The translations under genes and the position numbers were made by a program. Under the pieces are notes generated by a model. It was not told where the DNA came from. It was given only the letters and a program-made list of their open reading frames with translations, and ran no database searches. Shown here in pieces: positions 19,446-29,600 of a stretch of 64,000 bases of DNA. The first letter of the stretch is position 1. Each line of letters starts with the position of its first letter. The DNA comes from Pseudosulfitobacter sp. DSM 107133. GTDB lineage: Bacteria > Pseudomonadota > Alphaproteobacteria > Rhodobacterales > Rhodobacteraceae. The stretch is taken from contig NZ_CP085154.1 of the NCBI RefSeq assembly GCF_022788695.1, forward strand, positions 682,001 through 746,000, read 5' to 3'.

Positions 19446-19454
19446 GGCGTTCTG

Positions 19455-20348
19455 ATGACCGAAGACTTTTCAGCCCGAAAGGCGCAGGCCAGCGCGTGGT
19501 TCCGCAGCTTGCGCGATGAAATCGTTGCCGCATTCGAAGGACTTGAGCAAAGCCACGACACCGGGCCGCTGTCCGACAAAGCCCCCGGCGCCTTCGAGGT
19601 GACAGAAACCACGCGCGCCTCGGACGACGGATCAGACGCGGGCGGCGGATTGATGAGCGTGATGCGTGGCGGGCGTGTGTTCGAAAAGGTCGGGGTGAAC
19701 ATCTCGACCGTCTACGGAACCTTGGGCGAGCGGGCGCAGGTGGCGATGGCCGCGCGCAAGGGCATTCCGGGGATGAAGGACGATCCGCGGTTCTGGGCGT
19801 CTGGAATCAGTCTGGTGGCGCATATGCAGAACCCCCACGCGCCTGCGGTGCATATGAACACCCGCATGTTCTGGACCCCGCATGCTTGGTGGTTCGGAGG
19901 CGGGTCGGATCTGAACCCCTGCATCGAATATGCCGAGGACACCGCCCATTTCCATGCCACACAACAGACGCATCTGAATCCGCACGGCGCTGACCTGTAC
20001 CCGCGTCTCAAGGCCTGGGCGGATGACTATTTCTACATCCCCCACCGCAAACGGGCGCGGGGCGTGGGCGGCGTCTTTATGGACGATCACTGTACCGGCG
20101 ACTGGGAGGCGGACTTTGCCCTGACCCGGGACATCGGCCGCGCCTTTCTGCCGGCCTTTGTGCCACTGGTCGCTGCGCGGCGGGCAATGCCGTGGGATGA
20201 CGCGGACAAAGACGCGCAACTGGTGCATCGCGGGCTCTATGCCGAATACAATCTGGTCTATGATCGCGGGACCAAGTTCGGGCTGGAAACCGGCCATGAC
20301 GCAAACGCGGTGTTGATGAGCCTGCCGCCGCTGGCCAAGTGGGTCTGA
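19455..20348 (+). CDS. hemF: Oxygen-dependent coproporphyrinogen III oxidase
   Basis: This 297-residue HemF converts coproporphyrinogen III to protoporphyrinogen IX using oxygen. Family motifs are clear: HAPAVHMNTRMF, WWFGGGSDLNPC, YFYIPHRKRARGVGG and YNLVYDRGTKFGLETG. Length is normal. It begins 9 bases after the SDR gene. It is the aerobic route of haem synthesis; no hemN is present in the window. Confidence 0.96.
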   Translation: MTEDFSARKAQASAWFRSLRDEIVAAFEGLEQSHDTGPLSDKAPGAFEVTETTRASDDGSDAGGGLMSVMRGGRVFEKVGVNISTVYGTLGERAQVAMAARKGIPGMKDDPRFWASGISLVAHMQNPHAPAVHMNTRMFWTPHAWWFGGGSDLNPCIEYAEDTAHFHATQQTHLNPHGADLYPRLKAWADDYFYIPHRKRARGVGGVFMDDHCTGDWEADFALTRDIGRAFLPAFVPLVAARRAMPWDDADKDAQLVHRGLYAEYNLVYDRGTKFGLETGHDANAVLMSLPPLAKWV

Positions 20349-20453
20349 GGCGCAGCGCCGCCTAGGCACGGCTTTGCTGGCCGGGGCCAACTTGGTGGAC
20401 AGGGGCGCGCTGCTTGCGTTAACACTTGCGCACGCAAACGCAGGAGGTGCGGC

Positions 20454-21455
20454 GTGCACAAGACTTTGGCAGGATTGGCGATGGCGCTTGCATTGGCAGG
20501 CTGCGGTGATCCGCTGGACAAGGTCGAACATATCGCTGATGTGGAACTGGCGGACGAACAACCGGTCGCTGCCGCACTGCCATCCCCCGAAGAGCTGGCC
20601 CGTGAAGGTGGACTCTTTGGTGCGTTGCTGAACAACAGCGGCGATGCGACGCCCGATGCGGGCGACAGTGCAGAGGATGGCTCCGGTGATGGCGCGCTGA
20701 CACCTGACCCCGCGCAGGCTGATCCCAAAGCGGCAGAGGCCGCCTTTGACAAGGCCCCACTGGTCGAACCGGAAAAGCGGCGCGGGCTGTTCGGCCTGTT
20801 GGGTGCGCGCACAACCGCCAAAGATCAGACTGCATCAGATGCAAGCGTACAAAGCGCATCGCTTTCCCCCGATATTCCTGATCGCGCCCCGCAAGCGCGG
20901 GTTTCGGAACGCAAGCGCAGCGGCCTCTTTGGTGGCGGTCACGCCAGTCGACGCACCGGCCCCGATACGCTGGATGTGCCCGTTGGCGCGGTGCTGCCCT
21001 ATGGGGCCATCGCAAGGGTCTGCGATGCAGGTCGCCGCGCATTGGGCACCAGGATTGACAAGGCACCCGCGCGGGGCAACGGCTTTGCCCTCTACGACAG
21101 CAACCCGAAAAGCACCGGAGCCCGCACCTTCTACGTCACCGGCTTTTCGGACGGCTGCCCGCGCCAGTTTACCGCAGCGCTTGCCATGTTCGGGGCGCCA
21201 TCGATGCACGAACAGCTGCGCTATGGTAAACCGGCCGAGGAATATCCATATAGTGACACGGACAAAGCCTATGAAAAGGTGAAATCGCAGGTCTGTCGCG
21301 TCGGCAAACGCAAACCCTGCGGCAAAGCCATCGGGCGGTTGGAACGCGACACGGTTTTTATCAGCACCTACGAACACTTCGGCGACAACGCCCGCTGGGC
21401 GGATATGCTGTTGCATGATGGTCAGGTGATGGCGGCGGCGATCAAAACACCCTGA
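20454..21455 (+). CDS. Predicted lipoprotein of unknown function
   Basis: The GTG-initiated 333-residue protein opens with a lipoprotein signal ending LALAGC, so Cys17 should be lipidated. An Asp of GCGDP follows, though at position +3 rather than +2. A long acidic, proline/alanine-rich stretch (about 30-170) contains two similar RRGLFG/RSGLFG patches. The conserved C-terminal domain (about 175-333) carries cysteine pairs (RVCDAG, DGCPRQF, SQVCRVGKRKPCG). I do not recognise a domain. Ribosome site aggagg precedes the start. Confidence 0.8.
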   Translation: MHKTLAGLAMALALAGCGDPLDKVEHIADVELADEQPVAAALPSPEELAREGGLFGALLNNSGDATPDAGDSAEDGSGDGALTPDPAQADPKAAEAAFDKAPLVEPEKRRGLFGLLGARTTAKDQTASDASVQSASLSPDIPDRAPQARVSERKRSGLFGGGHASRRTGPDTLDVPVGAVLPYGAIARVCDAGRRALGTRIDKAPARGNGFALYDSNPKSTGARTFYVTGFSDGCPRQFTAALAMFGAPSMHEQLRYGKPAEEYPYSDTDKAYEKVKSQVCRVGKRKPCGKAIGRLERDTVFISTYEHFGDNARWADMLLHDGQVMAAAIKTP

Positions 21456-21456
21456 G

Positions 21457-21500
21457 CCGCTTGGGGCCTGCGGGCCCTCCGGGGGGGGATTTTTCAAACC
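21457..21500 (+). repeat. GC-rich intergenic element / likely terminator after the lipoprotein gene
   Basis: gggcc-tgc-gggccc hairpin, then tccggggggggattttt. The same layout (GC-rich arm, tccgg, a G run, then an AT tail) recurs after hisG at 25,205. I remember such GGGGATATTT-like elements as frequent between genes in Roseobacter genomes. It probably acts as a terminator. Confidence 0.5.
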
Positions 21501-21596
21501 AGAGAAGCGACGGGTCTGCGCATGAAAGCGCGGTCTTTGCTTCATCTTGCCCTTAAACTCTCCCCGAAGGGCCGGGCAGCCACCCTGCCGGAGCTG

Positions 21597-21791
21597 TCAG
21601 TAATGGGGCGGGCGTTCGTCGCCAATCACCGTGCCGCCGGTGGTCTGGGATTCGCGTTCGCCTTCGCGCTGCATCAGCATGTGGACGCGGCGTGTCAGCG
21701 TGGCGATTTCCCCCTCCTGACGGGCGACGACATCCGACAGGTCGTCGACGGTGCGGATCAGGTGGGCGATCTGTTCTTCGAGCTGTTCCAT
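21597..21791 (-). CDS. slyX: SlyX family protein
   Basis: This 64-residue protein is almost entirely coiled coil (EEQIAHLIRTVDDLSDVVAR, then EIATLTRRVHMLM) and ends in the SlyX-type tail RPPHY. A strong ribosome site aaaggagat precedes the ATG at 21791. SlyX is widespread and of unknown function. It is divergent from hisS. A much longer overlapping frame across hisS on the same strand is an artefact; only this short segment is real. Confidence 0.88.
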   Translation of the reverse strand: MEQLEEQIAHLIRTVDDLSDVVARQEGEIATLTRRVHMLMQREGERESQTTGGTVIGDERPPHY

Positions 21792-21917
21792 GCGGGATCT
21801 CCTTTGGTGCCCATGTGGGCCATCATGCCACCGCATGCAATGGGGCGCGAGGTGCTTGCCCCCATCTGGCCCATATCGTAAGCCCATGCGCGAACGCTGA
21901 TCCGATCGGAGCCTGTC

Positions 21918-23429
21918 ATGGCAAAGCCAAAAAAGACCCCACGCCCCAAGGCGGAAACGCCCAAGGGGTTCCGCGACTATTTCGGAACCGAAGTCACCGC
22001 CCGCGCTGAAATGTTGCAGGCGATTGCCGGGGTCTATCATCGCTATGGCTTTGATGCGCTGGAAACCAGTGCGGTCGAGACGGTCGAGGCGCTGGGCAAG
22101 TTCCTGCCCGACGTGGACCGCCCCAACGCGGGCGTCTTCGGCTGGCAAGAAGACGGCGAGGGCGACAAGCCCGGCGACTGGCTGGCGCTGCGCTATGACA
22201 TGACCGCGCCGCTGGCACGGGTCTATGCCCAGCACCGCAACGATTTGCCCAACCCCTATCGCCGCTATGCGATGGGTCCGGTCTGGCGCAATGAAAAGCC
22301 GGGACCGGGCCGGTTCCGCCAGTTCTATCAATGCGACGCAGACACCGTCGGCAGCGCCAGCATGGGCGCCGACGCCGAAATTTGTGCGATGCTGGCCGAC
22401 ACGCTCGAACAAGTCGGCATTCCGCGCGGCGATTACATCATTCGCGTCAACAACCGCAAAGTGTTGAACGGCGTGATGGAGGTCGCGGGCGTTCTGGACC
22501 CCGCCAACCCCGAAGCCATGGAACACGAACGCGGCATCGTCCTGCGCGCCATCGACAAGCTGGACCGTCTGGGCGTGGACGGCGTGCGCGCGCTGCTGGG
22601 GGCAGGGCGCAAGGACGACAGCGGCGATTTCACCGATGGCGCGGGTCTGAGCGATGCGCAGGCCGACGTGGTCATGGGGTTCATGGAGGCCAAACGCGAC
22701 AGCGGTGCCGCCACCGTGGCGCGGCTGCGTGAACTGGTCGCGGGATCGCAAACCGGCGAGACCGGCGTGGACGAGCTGGAAGAGATCGCGGCGCTGCTGG
22801 CGGCGGGCGGCTATGGCCCCGACCGGATCGAGATTGATCCTTCGGTGGTGCGTGGCCTTGGCTACTACACCGGCCCCGTCTACGAGGCCGAGCTGACCTT
22901 TGAAATCTTTGACGAAAAAGGCCGCAAGCGGCAGTTCGGGTCGGTCGCGGGCGGCGGGCGCTATGACGATCTGGTCAAACGCTTCACCGGACAGGAAGTG
23001 CCCGCGACAGGCGTGTCGATTGGCGTCGACCGTTTGCTGGCTGCGCTGACCGCCAAGGGACGGATGGAACGCGACGTGCAGGGACCCGTGGTCGTCACCG
23101 TGATGGACCGCGCGCGCATGGCCGATTACCAAGCCATGGTGGCCGAGCTGCGGCAGGCCGGTATTCGCGCCGAGGTCTACCTGGGCAACCCCAAGAACTT
23201 TGGCAACCAGTTGAAATACGCCGACAAACGCGGCAGCCCCGTGGCCATCATCGAAGGTGGCGACGAGAAGGACCGTGGCGTGGTGCAGATCAAGGACCTG
23301 ATCCTTGGCGCCAAGATCGCGGAAACAGCTACCCACGAGGAATGGAAGGACCGGCCCAGCCAGTTCGAAGTGCCCCGTGACCAGATGCTGGCCAAGGTGC
23401 GTGAAATCCTCGAAGGACAAGAACCATGA
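21918..23429 (+). CDS. hisS: Histidyl-tRNA synthetase
   Basis: This 503-residue class II synthetase charges tRNA-His. Motif 1 region is KGFRDYFG, the ATP/His site has [14 protein letters not shown], motif 2 is [25 protein letters not shown], and the histidine A loop is [14 protein letters not shown] with motif 3 near [12 protein letters not shown]-terminal anticodon-binding domain follows. It overlaps hisZ by four bases and is the first gene of hisS-hisZ-hisG, which links tRNA charging to histidine synthesis. Confidence 0.97.
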   Translation: MAKPKKTPRPKAETPKGFRDYFGTEVTARAEMLQAIAGVYHRYGFDALETSAVETVEALGKFLPDVDRPNAGVFGWQEDGEGDKPGDWLALRYDMTAPLARVYAQHRNDLPNPYRRYAMGPVWRNEKPGPGRFRQFYQCDADTVGSASMGADAEICAMLADTLEQVGIPRGDYIIRVNNRKVLNGVMEVAGVLDPANPEAMEHERGIVLRAIDKLDRLGVDGVRALLGAGRKDDSGDFTDGAGLSDAQADVVMGFMEAKRDSGAATVARLRELVAGSQTGETGVDELEEIAALLAAGGYGPDRIEIDPSVVRGLGYYTGPVYEAELTFEIFDEKGRKRQFGSVAGGGRYDDLVKRFTGQEVPATGVSIGVDRLLAALTAKGRMERDVQGPVVVTVMDRARMADYQAMVAELRQAGIRAEVYLGNPKNFGNQLKYADKRGSPVAIIEGGDEKDRGVVQIKDLILGAKIAETATHEEWKDRPSQFEVPRDQMLAKVREILEGQEP

Positions 23430-24508
23430 TCACCCGCGAAGGCCGCGCCAAGGCGGTTGCCCTACGCGAACGTTTCGAGGCCGCAGGCGCACAGGTGGTC
23501 GAGCCGCCGATGCTGCAAAGCGCCGAGCTGCTGTTGGACCTCTACGGCGAAGACATCCGCGCACGCGCCTATGTCACCAGCGACGCGCTGCGCGGCGAAC
23601 AGATGCTGCGCCCGGATTTCACCGTGCCTGTGGTGCAGATGCACATGGCGCATGGGGCTGATCCCGCGCGCTATACCTATGCGGGCGAGGTGTTTCGCCG
23701 CCAAGAGGATGACCCGGACCGCGCCAATGAATTCCTGCAAGTCGGCTTCGAGGTGTTCGACCGTGCCGATCCGGCAGCGGCGGATGCGGAAGTGTTCGCG
23801 CTGATGGCCGAAGCCGTCGCGGGGCTGAATCTGCGCGCAGCCACCGGTGATATCGGTATTCTGACGGCTGCGGTCAACGGGTTGCGCACCACCGAGGCGC
23901 GACGCGCGGCCCTGTTACGCCACATCTGGCGGCCGCGTCGGTTCCGCGCGCTGCTGGACCGGTTCGCGGGTCGCGCGCCCGTGCCTGCCAGCCGCAAGGC
24001 ATTGCTGGCCAACCCGCAACCCCGGCTGGGCGCGGCCCCGCTGATCGGATTGCGTTCGGACGCCGAGATCGAGACGCGTATTGACGCGCTGCATGCCGAT
24101 GCATCTGCAAAGCCGATCAGCGGTTCCGAGATGGAGTTGCTTGATGCATTGATGAACGTGCGTGAAACGGTGCCCTTTGCCCTGTCGCAATTGCGCGATC
24201 TTGAGGTGGACATGCCGTCGATTTCAGGGGCTGTTGACGGTTTGGCCGCGCGGTCCGATGCGTTGCTGGCGCGTGGAGTGGATGTAGAGGGGCTGGATTT
24301 CGAGGCCAGCTATGGCCGCACGTCGATGGAATATTACGACGGTTTCGTCTTTGGCTTTTACGCTGCAGGCCGGGCCGACCTGCCTGCCGTGGTCAGCGGC
24401 GGGCGCTATGACGCGCTGACCCGCAGGCTGGGCGGCGGCGCTGAAATTCCGGCCGTGGGGGCCGTGCTGCGCCCCGGCCTGATGGCCGAACTGGAGACAG
24501 GCGCATGA
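23426..24508 (+). CDS. hisZ: ATP phosphoribosyltransferase regulatory subunit HisZ
   Basis: This 360-residue HisRS paralogue lacks an anticodon-binding domain and serves as the regulatory subunit of the short-form HisG. The synthetase-like fold is visible in [34 protein letters not shown] sequence and in [27 protein letters not shown] near the C-terminus. The order hisS-hisZ-hisG, each overlapping by four bases, supports it. Because the next gene encodes a HisG without its own regulatory domain, HisZ should be required for activity. Confidence 0.94.
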   Translation: MITREGRAKAVALRERFEAAGAQVVEPPMLQSAELLLDLYGEDIRARAYVTSDALRGEQMLRPDFTVPVVQMHMAHGADPARYTYAGEVFRRQEDDPDRANEFLQVGFEVFDRADPAAADAEVFALMAEAVAGLNLRAATGDIGILTAAVNGLRTTEARRAALLRHIWRPRRFRALLDRFAGRAPVPASRKALLANPQPRLGAAPLIGLRSDAEIETRIDALHADASAKPISGSEMELLDALMNVRETVPFALSQLRDLEVDMPSISGAVDGLAARSDALLARGVDVEGLDFEASYGRTSMEYYDGFVFGFYAAGRADLPAVVSGGRYDALTRRLGGGAEIPAVGAVLRPGLMAELETGA

Positions 24509-25191
24509 TCAAGCTGGGTGTGCCGTCCAAGGGGCGGCTGATGGAAAAGACATTTGACTGGTTCGCGGCCCGCGACATCCGGCTCAGCCGAACAGGATCA
24601 GACCGTGAATATGCTGGTGCCGTGACCGGCATCGACGGTGTGTCGCTGGTGTTGCTGAGCGCGGGCGAGATCCCGCGCGAACTGGCGGCAGGGCGGATTC
24701 ATCTGGGTGTGACCGGCACGGATCTGGTGCAGGACAAGCTGCCGCTGTGGGAACAGCAGGTGGAACCGCTGGAAGAGATGGGCTTTGGCGAGGCCGATTT
24801 GATCGTGGCGGTGCCGCAGGCCTGGGTCGATGTGGACACGCTGGACGATCTGGATGCGGCGGCAGCAGCGTTTCGCGCCACCCACGGGTTCCGGCTGCGG
24901 ATTGCCACCAAGTATCACCGTCTGGTGCGCGAGTTCCTGCGCGACGCAGGTGTTGCGGACTATGCCATCGTCGACAGTCAGGGCGCCACAGAAGGCACCG
25001 TGGCCAATGAAACCGCAGAAGCCATTGCCGACATCACCTCAAGCGGTGAGACGCTGCGCGCCAACCACCTGAAGATATTGTCCGACGGGCTGATCTTGCG
25101 CTCGCAGGCGACGCTGTGGCGGTCGCGCGTGGCCAGCGTGGTGGATGAGGATCGCAAGGCGATGGCCGAGGTTCTGGCGCGCCTGGGATGA
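24505..25191 (+). CDS. hisG: ATP phosphoribosyltransferase, short form
   Basis: This 228-residue HisG catalyses the first step of histidine synthesis, joining ATP and PRPP. It begins [15 protein letters not shown] and has VTGTDLVQDKL and the PRPP loop region DSQGATEGTVANETAE. It lacks the C-terminal regulatory domain of long HisG, so it belongs to the HisG-S class that works as a complex with HisZ, encoded just upstream. Confidence 0.96.
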   Translation: MIKLGVPSKGRLMEKTFDWFAARDIRLSRTGSDREYAGAVTGIDGVSLVLLSAGEIPRELAAGRIHLGVTGTDLVQDKLPLWEQQVEPLEEMGFGEADLIVAVPQAWVDVDTLDDLDAAAAAFRATHGFRLRIATKYHRLVREFLRDAGVADYAIVDSQGATEGTVANETAEAIADITSSGETLRANHLKILSDGLILRSQATLWRSRVASVVDEDRKAMAEVLARLG

Positions 25192-25204
25192 GGTTTGTGC
25201 GCGC

Positions 25205-25255
25205 TGCGGGGGCGGGAGCCTCCGGCGGGGATATTTAAGGGCCAAAAGAAATACG
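25205..25255 (+). repeat. GC-rich intergenic element after hisG
   Basis: gggggcgggagcctccggcggggatatttaagg-type sequence: a short GC hairpin followed by the ggggatattt core. It matches the layout of the element after the lipoprotein gene and lies between hisG and the converging DUF1489 gene, so it may terminate in both directions. Confidence 0.45.
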
Positions 25256-25272
25256 CGTCTAGGGTTTGGACC

Positions 25273-25707
25273 CTAAAGCACCCCGATTTCTGCCAGTGCG
25301 CGGTTCAGCTCAACAGGCAGGGGCTCTTCTGACTCGCGGCCCTTGGGCAGGTCGGGGGGCGCGTCGGCGGGCGTCAGATAGCGCCAGCCCTGAAAGGGGC
25401 GGCGCAGGCTGGTTTGGGTGCGGGTCAGGTCCGGGTCCAGCACGATGGCGCAGCGGCGGATACCGTCGCCGCCCGTGACCTCGTCAAGGCGCAGGATCCG
25501 CTGGCGGGCCTGTATCACGCCCTTTATCACCCAATAGATCGAGCCGCCGTTCAGGATTTCGTCGACCCTTTTGGGAAACATCCGGGTGACGTGGCGCGGC
25601 AGGCCATCCGCCATTTGCGCCTGTTGGCCAGACTGCCATGCGAACAGATCATCGACGTTCTCGGTGCCAACGCTCAGCTTGATCAGGTTTACACATGGTT
25701 TGTTCAC
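25273..25707 (-). CDS. DUF1489 family protein
   Basis: This protein of about 144 residues is a DUF1489 member, a small alphaproteobacterial family of unknown function. The family features as I know them are present: VNLIKLSVGTENVDDL, TRMFPKRVDEILNGGSIYWVIKG, and RRPFQGWRYL near the C-terminus. The start is uncertain: GTG codons at 25707 and 25719 are both possible. It converges on hisG. Confidence 0.82.
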   Translation of the reverse strand: MNKPCVNLIKLSVGTENVDDLFAWQSGQQAQMADGLPRHVTRMFPKRVDEILNGGSIYWVIKGVIQARQRILRLDEVTGGDGIRRCAIVLDPDLTRTQTSLRRPFQGWRYLTPADAPPDLPKGRESEEPLPVELNRALAEIGVL

Positions 25708-25849
25708 AGATTTACCCACAGAATCACATCCCCCACACTCTATGATGTAGCTTTTGCAGGTCAGGCTTCAATAGGTGGTGTTTGCGGTTGTGATCTGAGC
25801 CCGACTGAGGCATCTTGATCATCTTTCCATTAGCCAGAGAATCGACGCC

Positions 25850-28141
25850 ATGACACGCTTTGCTGCCCCGATCGCAGAACAAATTTGGGATATGAAATAC
25901 CGGTTCAAGGCGGCCGATGGCACGCCCAAGGACGCGACCGTGGAAGACACCTGGCGGCGCATTGCGCGCGATCTGGCGCAGGTCGAATCGGACCCGTCCA
26001 CATGGGAAGAGAACTTCTATGGCGCACTGGAGGATTTCCAGTACCTGCCCGCAGGCCGCATCACCGCAGGGGCCGGCACCGCGCGCAAGGTGACCCTGTT
26101 CAACTGCTTTGTCATGGGCACGGTCCCCGACAGCATGGGCGGTATTTTTGACATGTTGAAAGAGGCCGCGCTGACCATGCAGCAGGGCGGTGGCATCGGC
26201 TATGATTTCAGCACCATCCGTCCCAAGGGTGCGGATGTGAAGGGCGTAGCGGCGGATGCATCCGGCCCGCTGTCATTCATGGACGTCTGGGACGCGATGT
26301 GCCGCACCATCATGTCCGCAGGCAGCCGTCGTGGTGCGATGATGGCCACCATGCGCTGCGATCACCCCGATATCGGCGATTTCATCACCGCCAAATCCGA
26401 CGCCGCCCGTCTGCGCATGTTCAACGTCAGCGTTCTGATCACCGATGCGTTCATGGAAGCCGTGAAGGCCGATGCGTCCTGGGATCTGGTGTTTGATGGC
26501 AAGGTCTACAAGACCGTGCAGGCGCAGGACCTGTGGAACCAGATCATGCAGGCGACCTATGACTATGCCGAGCCGGGCGTGATCTTTATCGACCGGATCA
26601 ACGCGGCCAACAACTTGAGCTATTGCGAAACCATCGCCGCCACCAATCCCTGCGGCGAACAGCCCCTGCCACCCTATGGCGCCTGCCTGCTGGGGTCGAT
26701 CAACATGGCACGGCTGGTGGCCGATCCGTTCGGCGCGAATGCCGGTCTGGATGAGGACAAGATGACCCGTCTGGTTGCCACCGCCATCCGCATGATGGAC
26801 AACGTGGTGGACACGTCGAAGTTTCCGCTGCCCGAACAACAGCGTGAGGCCCAGCAAAAACGCCGTATCGGTCTGGGTGTCACCGGTCTGGCCGACGCGC
26901 TTCTGATGGTCGGCCTGCGCTATGGCTCGGACGAGGCCGCGGCCCAGACCGAAGCCTGGCTAAAGGCGATTGCGCGGGCGTCCTATCTGGCCTCGGTCGA
27001 CCTGGCCAAGGAAAAGGGTGCCTTCCCGCTGTTCGACGCCGATGCCTATCTGGCATCCGGCAACATGATGAACATGGACGAGGACGTGCGCGACGCGATC
27101 CGCACCCACGGCATCCGCAACGCCCTGCTGACCTCGATTGCGCCCACCGGCACCATCTCGCTGTACGCAGGCAACGTCAGTTCGGGGATCGAGCCGGTCT
27201 TTGCCTATGCCTACACCCGCAAGGTGCTGCAAAAGGACGGATCGCGCACCGAGGAAGAGGTTGTCGATTACGCCGTGCAGATGTGGCGCGACCTGAAAGG
27301 CGATGCCGAACTGCCCGACTATTTCGTGAACGCCCAGACGCTGGCCCCCGCAGACCACGTCAAGATGCAGGCGGCGGCGCAGAAATGGATCGACAGTTCG
27401 ATCTCGAAAACCATCAACTGCCCCGCCGACATCAGCTTTGATGCGTTCAAGGATGTGTATATGCAGGCGTGGGACACCGGCTGCAAAGGCTGCACAACCT
27501 ACCGTCCAAACGACGTGACCGGCAGCGTGCTGAGCGTGTCGGAAGACAAGCAGGCCCCCGAAGTCATCGCCAATTCCGACGCCGAACCGATGCAGCCGCA
27601 TGGCGACGTGATCTATATGGCCGATCCGCTGGACCGCCCCGAAACGCTGGAGGGCAACACCTACAAGGTGAAATGGCCCGACAGCGAACATGCGATCTAT
27701 ATCACCATCAACGACGTGGTGATCGGCGGGCGCCGCCGTCCGTTCGAGGTGTTCATCAACTCCAAGAACATGGAACATTTTGCATGGACCGTGGCGTTGA
27801 CACGGATGATTTCGGCTGTGTTCCGGCGCGGGGGCGATGTGTCGTTCGTAGTGGAAGAGCTTAAGGCGGTCTTTGACCCGCGCGGCGGCGCATGGATGCG
27901 CGGGAAATACATTCCGTCGATTCTTGCCGCGATTGGCGGCGTGATCGAGCAGCATATGGTTGTCACCGGCTTTATCGCGGGCGAAGGTATGGGGCTGAAA
28001 TCGGACCCGACTGCGGAAGTCGTCGAAATGGAGAACGCCGCGCCGCGCGGCAAAGCCTGTTCCTCTTGCGGCAGCTACGAGCTGCGTATGGTCGAAGGGT
28101 GCATGACCTGTGCATCCTGCGGGTTCAGCAAATGCGGGTGA
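25850..28141 (+). CDS. nrdJ: Adenosylcobalamin-dependent ribonucleotide reductase (class II)
   Basis: This 763-residue enzyme reduces ribonucleotides to deoxyribonucleotides using a cobalamin-derived radical, so it needs B12 but not oxygen. Seen are LFNCFVMG (first redox cysteine), MQQGGGIGYDFSTIRP, NPCGEQPLPPYGACLLGSIN (radical-site cysteine) and TGTISLYAGNVSSGIEP. The C-terminus has a CSSCGSYE / CASCGFSKCG cysteine cluster, a zinc-ribbon-like tail that probably re-reduces the active site. No B12 riboswitch fits in the short upstream gap. A strong terminator follows at 28,271. Confidence 0.95.
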   Translation: MTRFAAPIAEQIWDMKYRFKAADGTPKDATVEDTWRRIARDLAQVESDPSTWEENFYGALEDFQYLPAGRITAGAGTARKVTLFNCFVMGTVPDSMGGIFDMLKEAALTMQQGGGIGYDFSTIRPKGADVKGVAADASGPLSFMDVWDAMCRTIMSAGSRRGAMMATMRCDHPDIGDFITAKSDAARLRMFNVSVLITDAFMEAVKADASWDLVFDGKVYKTVQAQDLWNQIMQATYDYAEPGVIFIDRINAANNLSYCETIAATNPCGEQPLPPYGACLLGSINMARLVADPFGANAGLDEDKMTRLVATAIRMMDNVVDTSKFPLPEQQREAQQKRRIGLGVTGLADALLMVGLRYGSDEAAAQTEAWLKAIARASYLASVDLAKEKGAFPLFDADAYLASGNMMNMDEDVRDAIRTHGIRNALLTSIAPTGTISLYAGNVSSGIEPVFAYAYTRKVLQKDGSRTEEEVVDYAVQMWRDLKGDAELPDYFVNAQTLAPADHVKMQAAAQKWIDSSISKTINCPADISFDAFKDVYMQAWDTGCKGCTTYRPNDVTGSVLSVSEDKQAPEVIANSDAEPMQPHGDVIYMADPLDRPETLEGNTYKVKWPDSEHAIYITINDVVIGGRRRPFEVFINSKNMEHFAWTVALTRMISAVFRRGGDVSFVVEELKAVFDPRGGAWMRGKYIPSILAAIGGVIEQHMVVTGFIAGEGMGLKSDPTAEVVEMENAAPRGKACSSCGSYELRMVEGCMTCASCGFSKCG

Positions 28142-28270
28142 TGGGTAGAAGTGGCTTTTTTGTAGGCTGTTATGGGGGGTAATTGAGAGCCATTTGGCCC
28201 AAAAAAACGACCTTTGGGTGGGGCTTTAGTGACCACTGATAGCTAAGCCATTGAAATTGTTGACGTTGAG

Positions 28271-28302
28271 AAATGCCGATCCGAGAGGGTCGGCATTTTC
28301 GT
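28271..28302 (+). terminator. Terminator after nrdJ, at the edge of the accessory region
   Basis: aatgccgatc-cgaga-gggtcggcatt forms a near-perfect stem (one G-T type mismatch) ending in a T-rich stretch ttttcgttt. It closes the core block before the accessory genes begin. Confidence 0.8.
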
Positions 28303-28460
28303 TTCAGGGCTGAACTCCCGGCGCTGAGGTTGACCGACCCCGCAAAATGTTCTCATTACGTTCTCAAGGATCCGGATCCTCTTGTTGAAACATGGCAGCT
28401 CCACGCTGCCAGATGCTGGCCGCCCAAAAGATGGGCGGGCCGGTTCAGAGAGGACACCAA

Positions 28461-29510
28461 ATGCCACGCATAAAATTTGCCGACGTCGCTTTCCCGGATC
28501 ACAACCTGCCTTCGGCACACGACATCGAAGTTCGTCTAAGGAAGTTCCTGGATCGTTTCAGAGAACAAATCGGGAGCCCAAAATTTGACTACGCGCTGTC
28601 CGAAGCCGACCGGCTAAAAGTACGGCGAAGGGCGGCAGCATATCTCAGCGCAGTTTCACGCCGATCAGGCATGGACCATCTTGACCCGAAGGAGCGTGCG
28701 CGACTCGAGGTGTTCCGCAATGGCGCACAGATACAACCAGTGGAGACCGAGCACCGCGCCGACGAAATCGCCAGTTGTCTCCACACTGAGATGCCGTGGA
28801 TGGCTCCTGCAACAGAGCGTCTTTGGCACGACATGCGGGCCTCAGTCCGCAACGGCGATCCTGCGCCCCTTGTCCGGCCAATGCTCCTGGTCGGTCCGCC
28901 CGGGATCGGCAAAAGCCACTTTGCCCGCCTGCTGGGCGCGCAGCTCACCGTGCCGACGACAATCATAGAAGCCACGGGTGAGCCCGCCTCATTCGTTGTC
29001 ACGGGGTCTCAAAAGGGATGGGGATCGGCGGGCCCGGGAAAGGTTCTGGAAGGGATCATGGCGTCTCAGATTGCGAATCCTGTGGTCGTGGTCGACGAGA
29101 TCGAGAAGGCGGGGCCATCGGTTTCTACGAAGGGGCAATCCTATGATTTGTCTCAAGGCTTATTGCCGCTCCTCGAGCGATTGACTGCACAAAGCTGGAG
29201 CTGTCCCTATTACAGGGTGCAGTTCGACATGTCATGGATCACGTGGATTCTCACAGCAAACAGCGTGAACGGTCTGCCAGCCCCGTTCCTGAGCCGATGC
29301 CCTCCCATCGAACTGCGCGCCCTGACGCAAGAACACCTGTTCGGCTTTGCGGAACGGGAAGGGTTACGACGTGACCTTCCCCCAGATGCCGTTGATACCG
29401 TCAAGGACGTCATCATGGCGATCAAGACCCCGCACAACGTCAGTCTGCGTTCGGTCATCCGAATGCTGGATGCCGTGGATCAGTTGATGCACCGGCCCGC
29501 CTTGCATTGA
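28461..29510 (+). CDS. AAA family ATPase (Lon/FtsH-like ATPase module without protease domain)
   Basis: This 349-residue ATPase has a helical N-terminal region of about 150 residues, then a complete AAA+ core: Walker A LLVGPPGIGKSHFA, Walker B VVVVDEIEKAG, sensor 1 WILTANSVNGL and an arginine finger region APFLSRCPP. The core resembles the Lon ATPase but no protease or other effector domain follows; the protein ends after a lid helix. The ATG at 28461 has an upstream agagaggac ribosome site. A second gene and a phosphatase follow on the same strand within 100 bases each, suggesting a three-gene unit. Confidence 0.82.
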   Translation: MPRIKFADVAFPDHNLPSAHDIEVRLRKFLDRFREQIGSPKFDYALSEADRLKVRRRAAAYLSAVSRRSGMDHLDPKERARLEVFRNGAQIQPVETEHRADEIASCLHTEMPWMAPATERLWHDMRASVRNGDPAPLVRPMLLVGPPGIGKSHFARLLGAQLTVPTTIIEATGEPASFVVTGSQKGWGSAGPGKVLEGIMASQIANPVVVVDEIEKAGPSVSTKGQSYDLSQGLLPLLERLTAQSWSCPYYRVQFDMSWITWILTANSVNGLPAPFLSRCPPIELRALTQEHLFGFAEREGLRRDLPPDAVDTVKDVIMAIKTPHNVSLRSVIRMLDAVDQLMHRPALH

Positions 29511-29600
29511 ACAATGTCGGCGGGGCCGAGGTGTGTCTCGTCCGAATGACCTTAATGCCCGTCCCTCAATCAAACTATCAGATTCATAATGGAGTTCCCC

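Noticed and set aside
21597..23420. A 607-codon minus-strand open frame across hisS
   Set aside because: Only the last 64 codons (slyX) have a ribosome site and family pattern; the rest is the high-GC shadow of hisS.
25720..25849. B12 riboswitch or NrdR box ahead of nrdJ
   Set aside because: The gap is too short for a full cobalamin riboswitch and no B12-box was seen. acactctatgatgtag resembles an NrdR box only loosely.
26960..27955. A 331-codon minus-strand frame opposite nrdJ
   Set aside because: Shadow of nrdJ; no motif or ribosome site.
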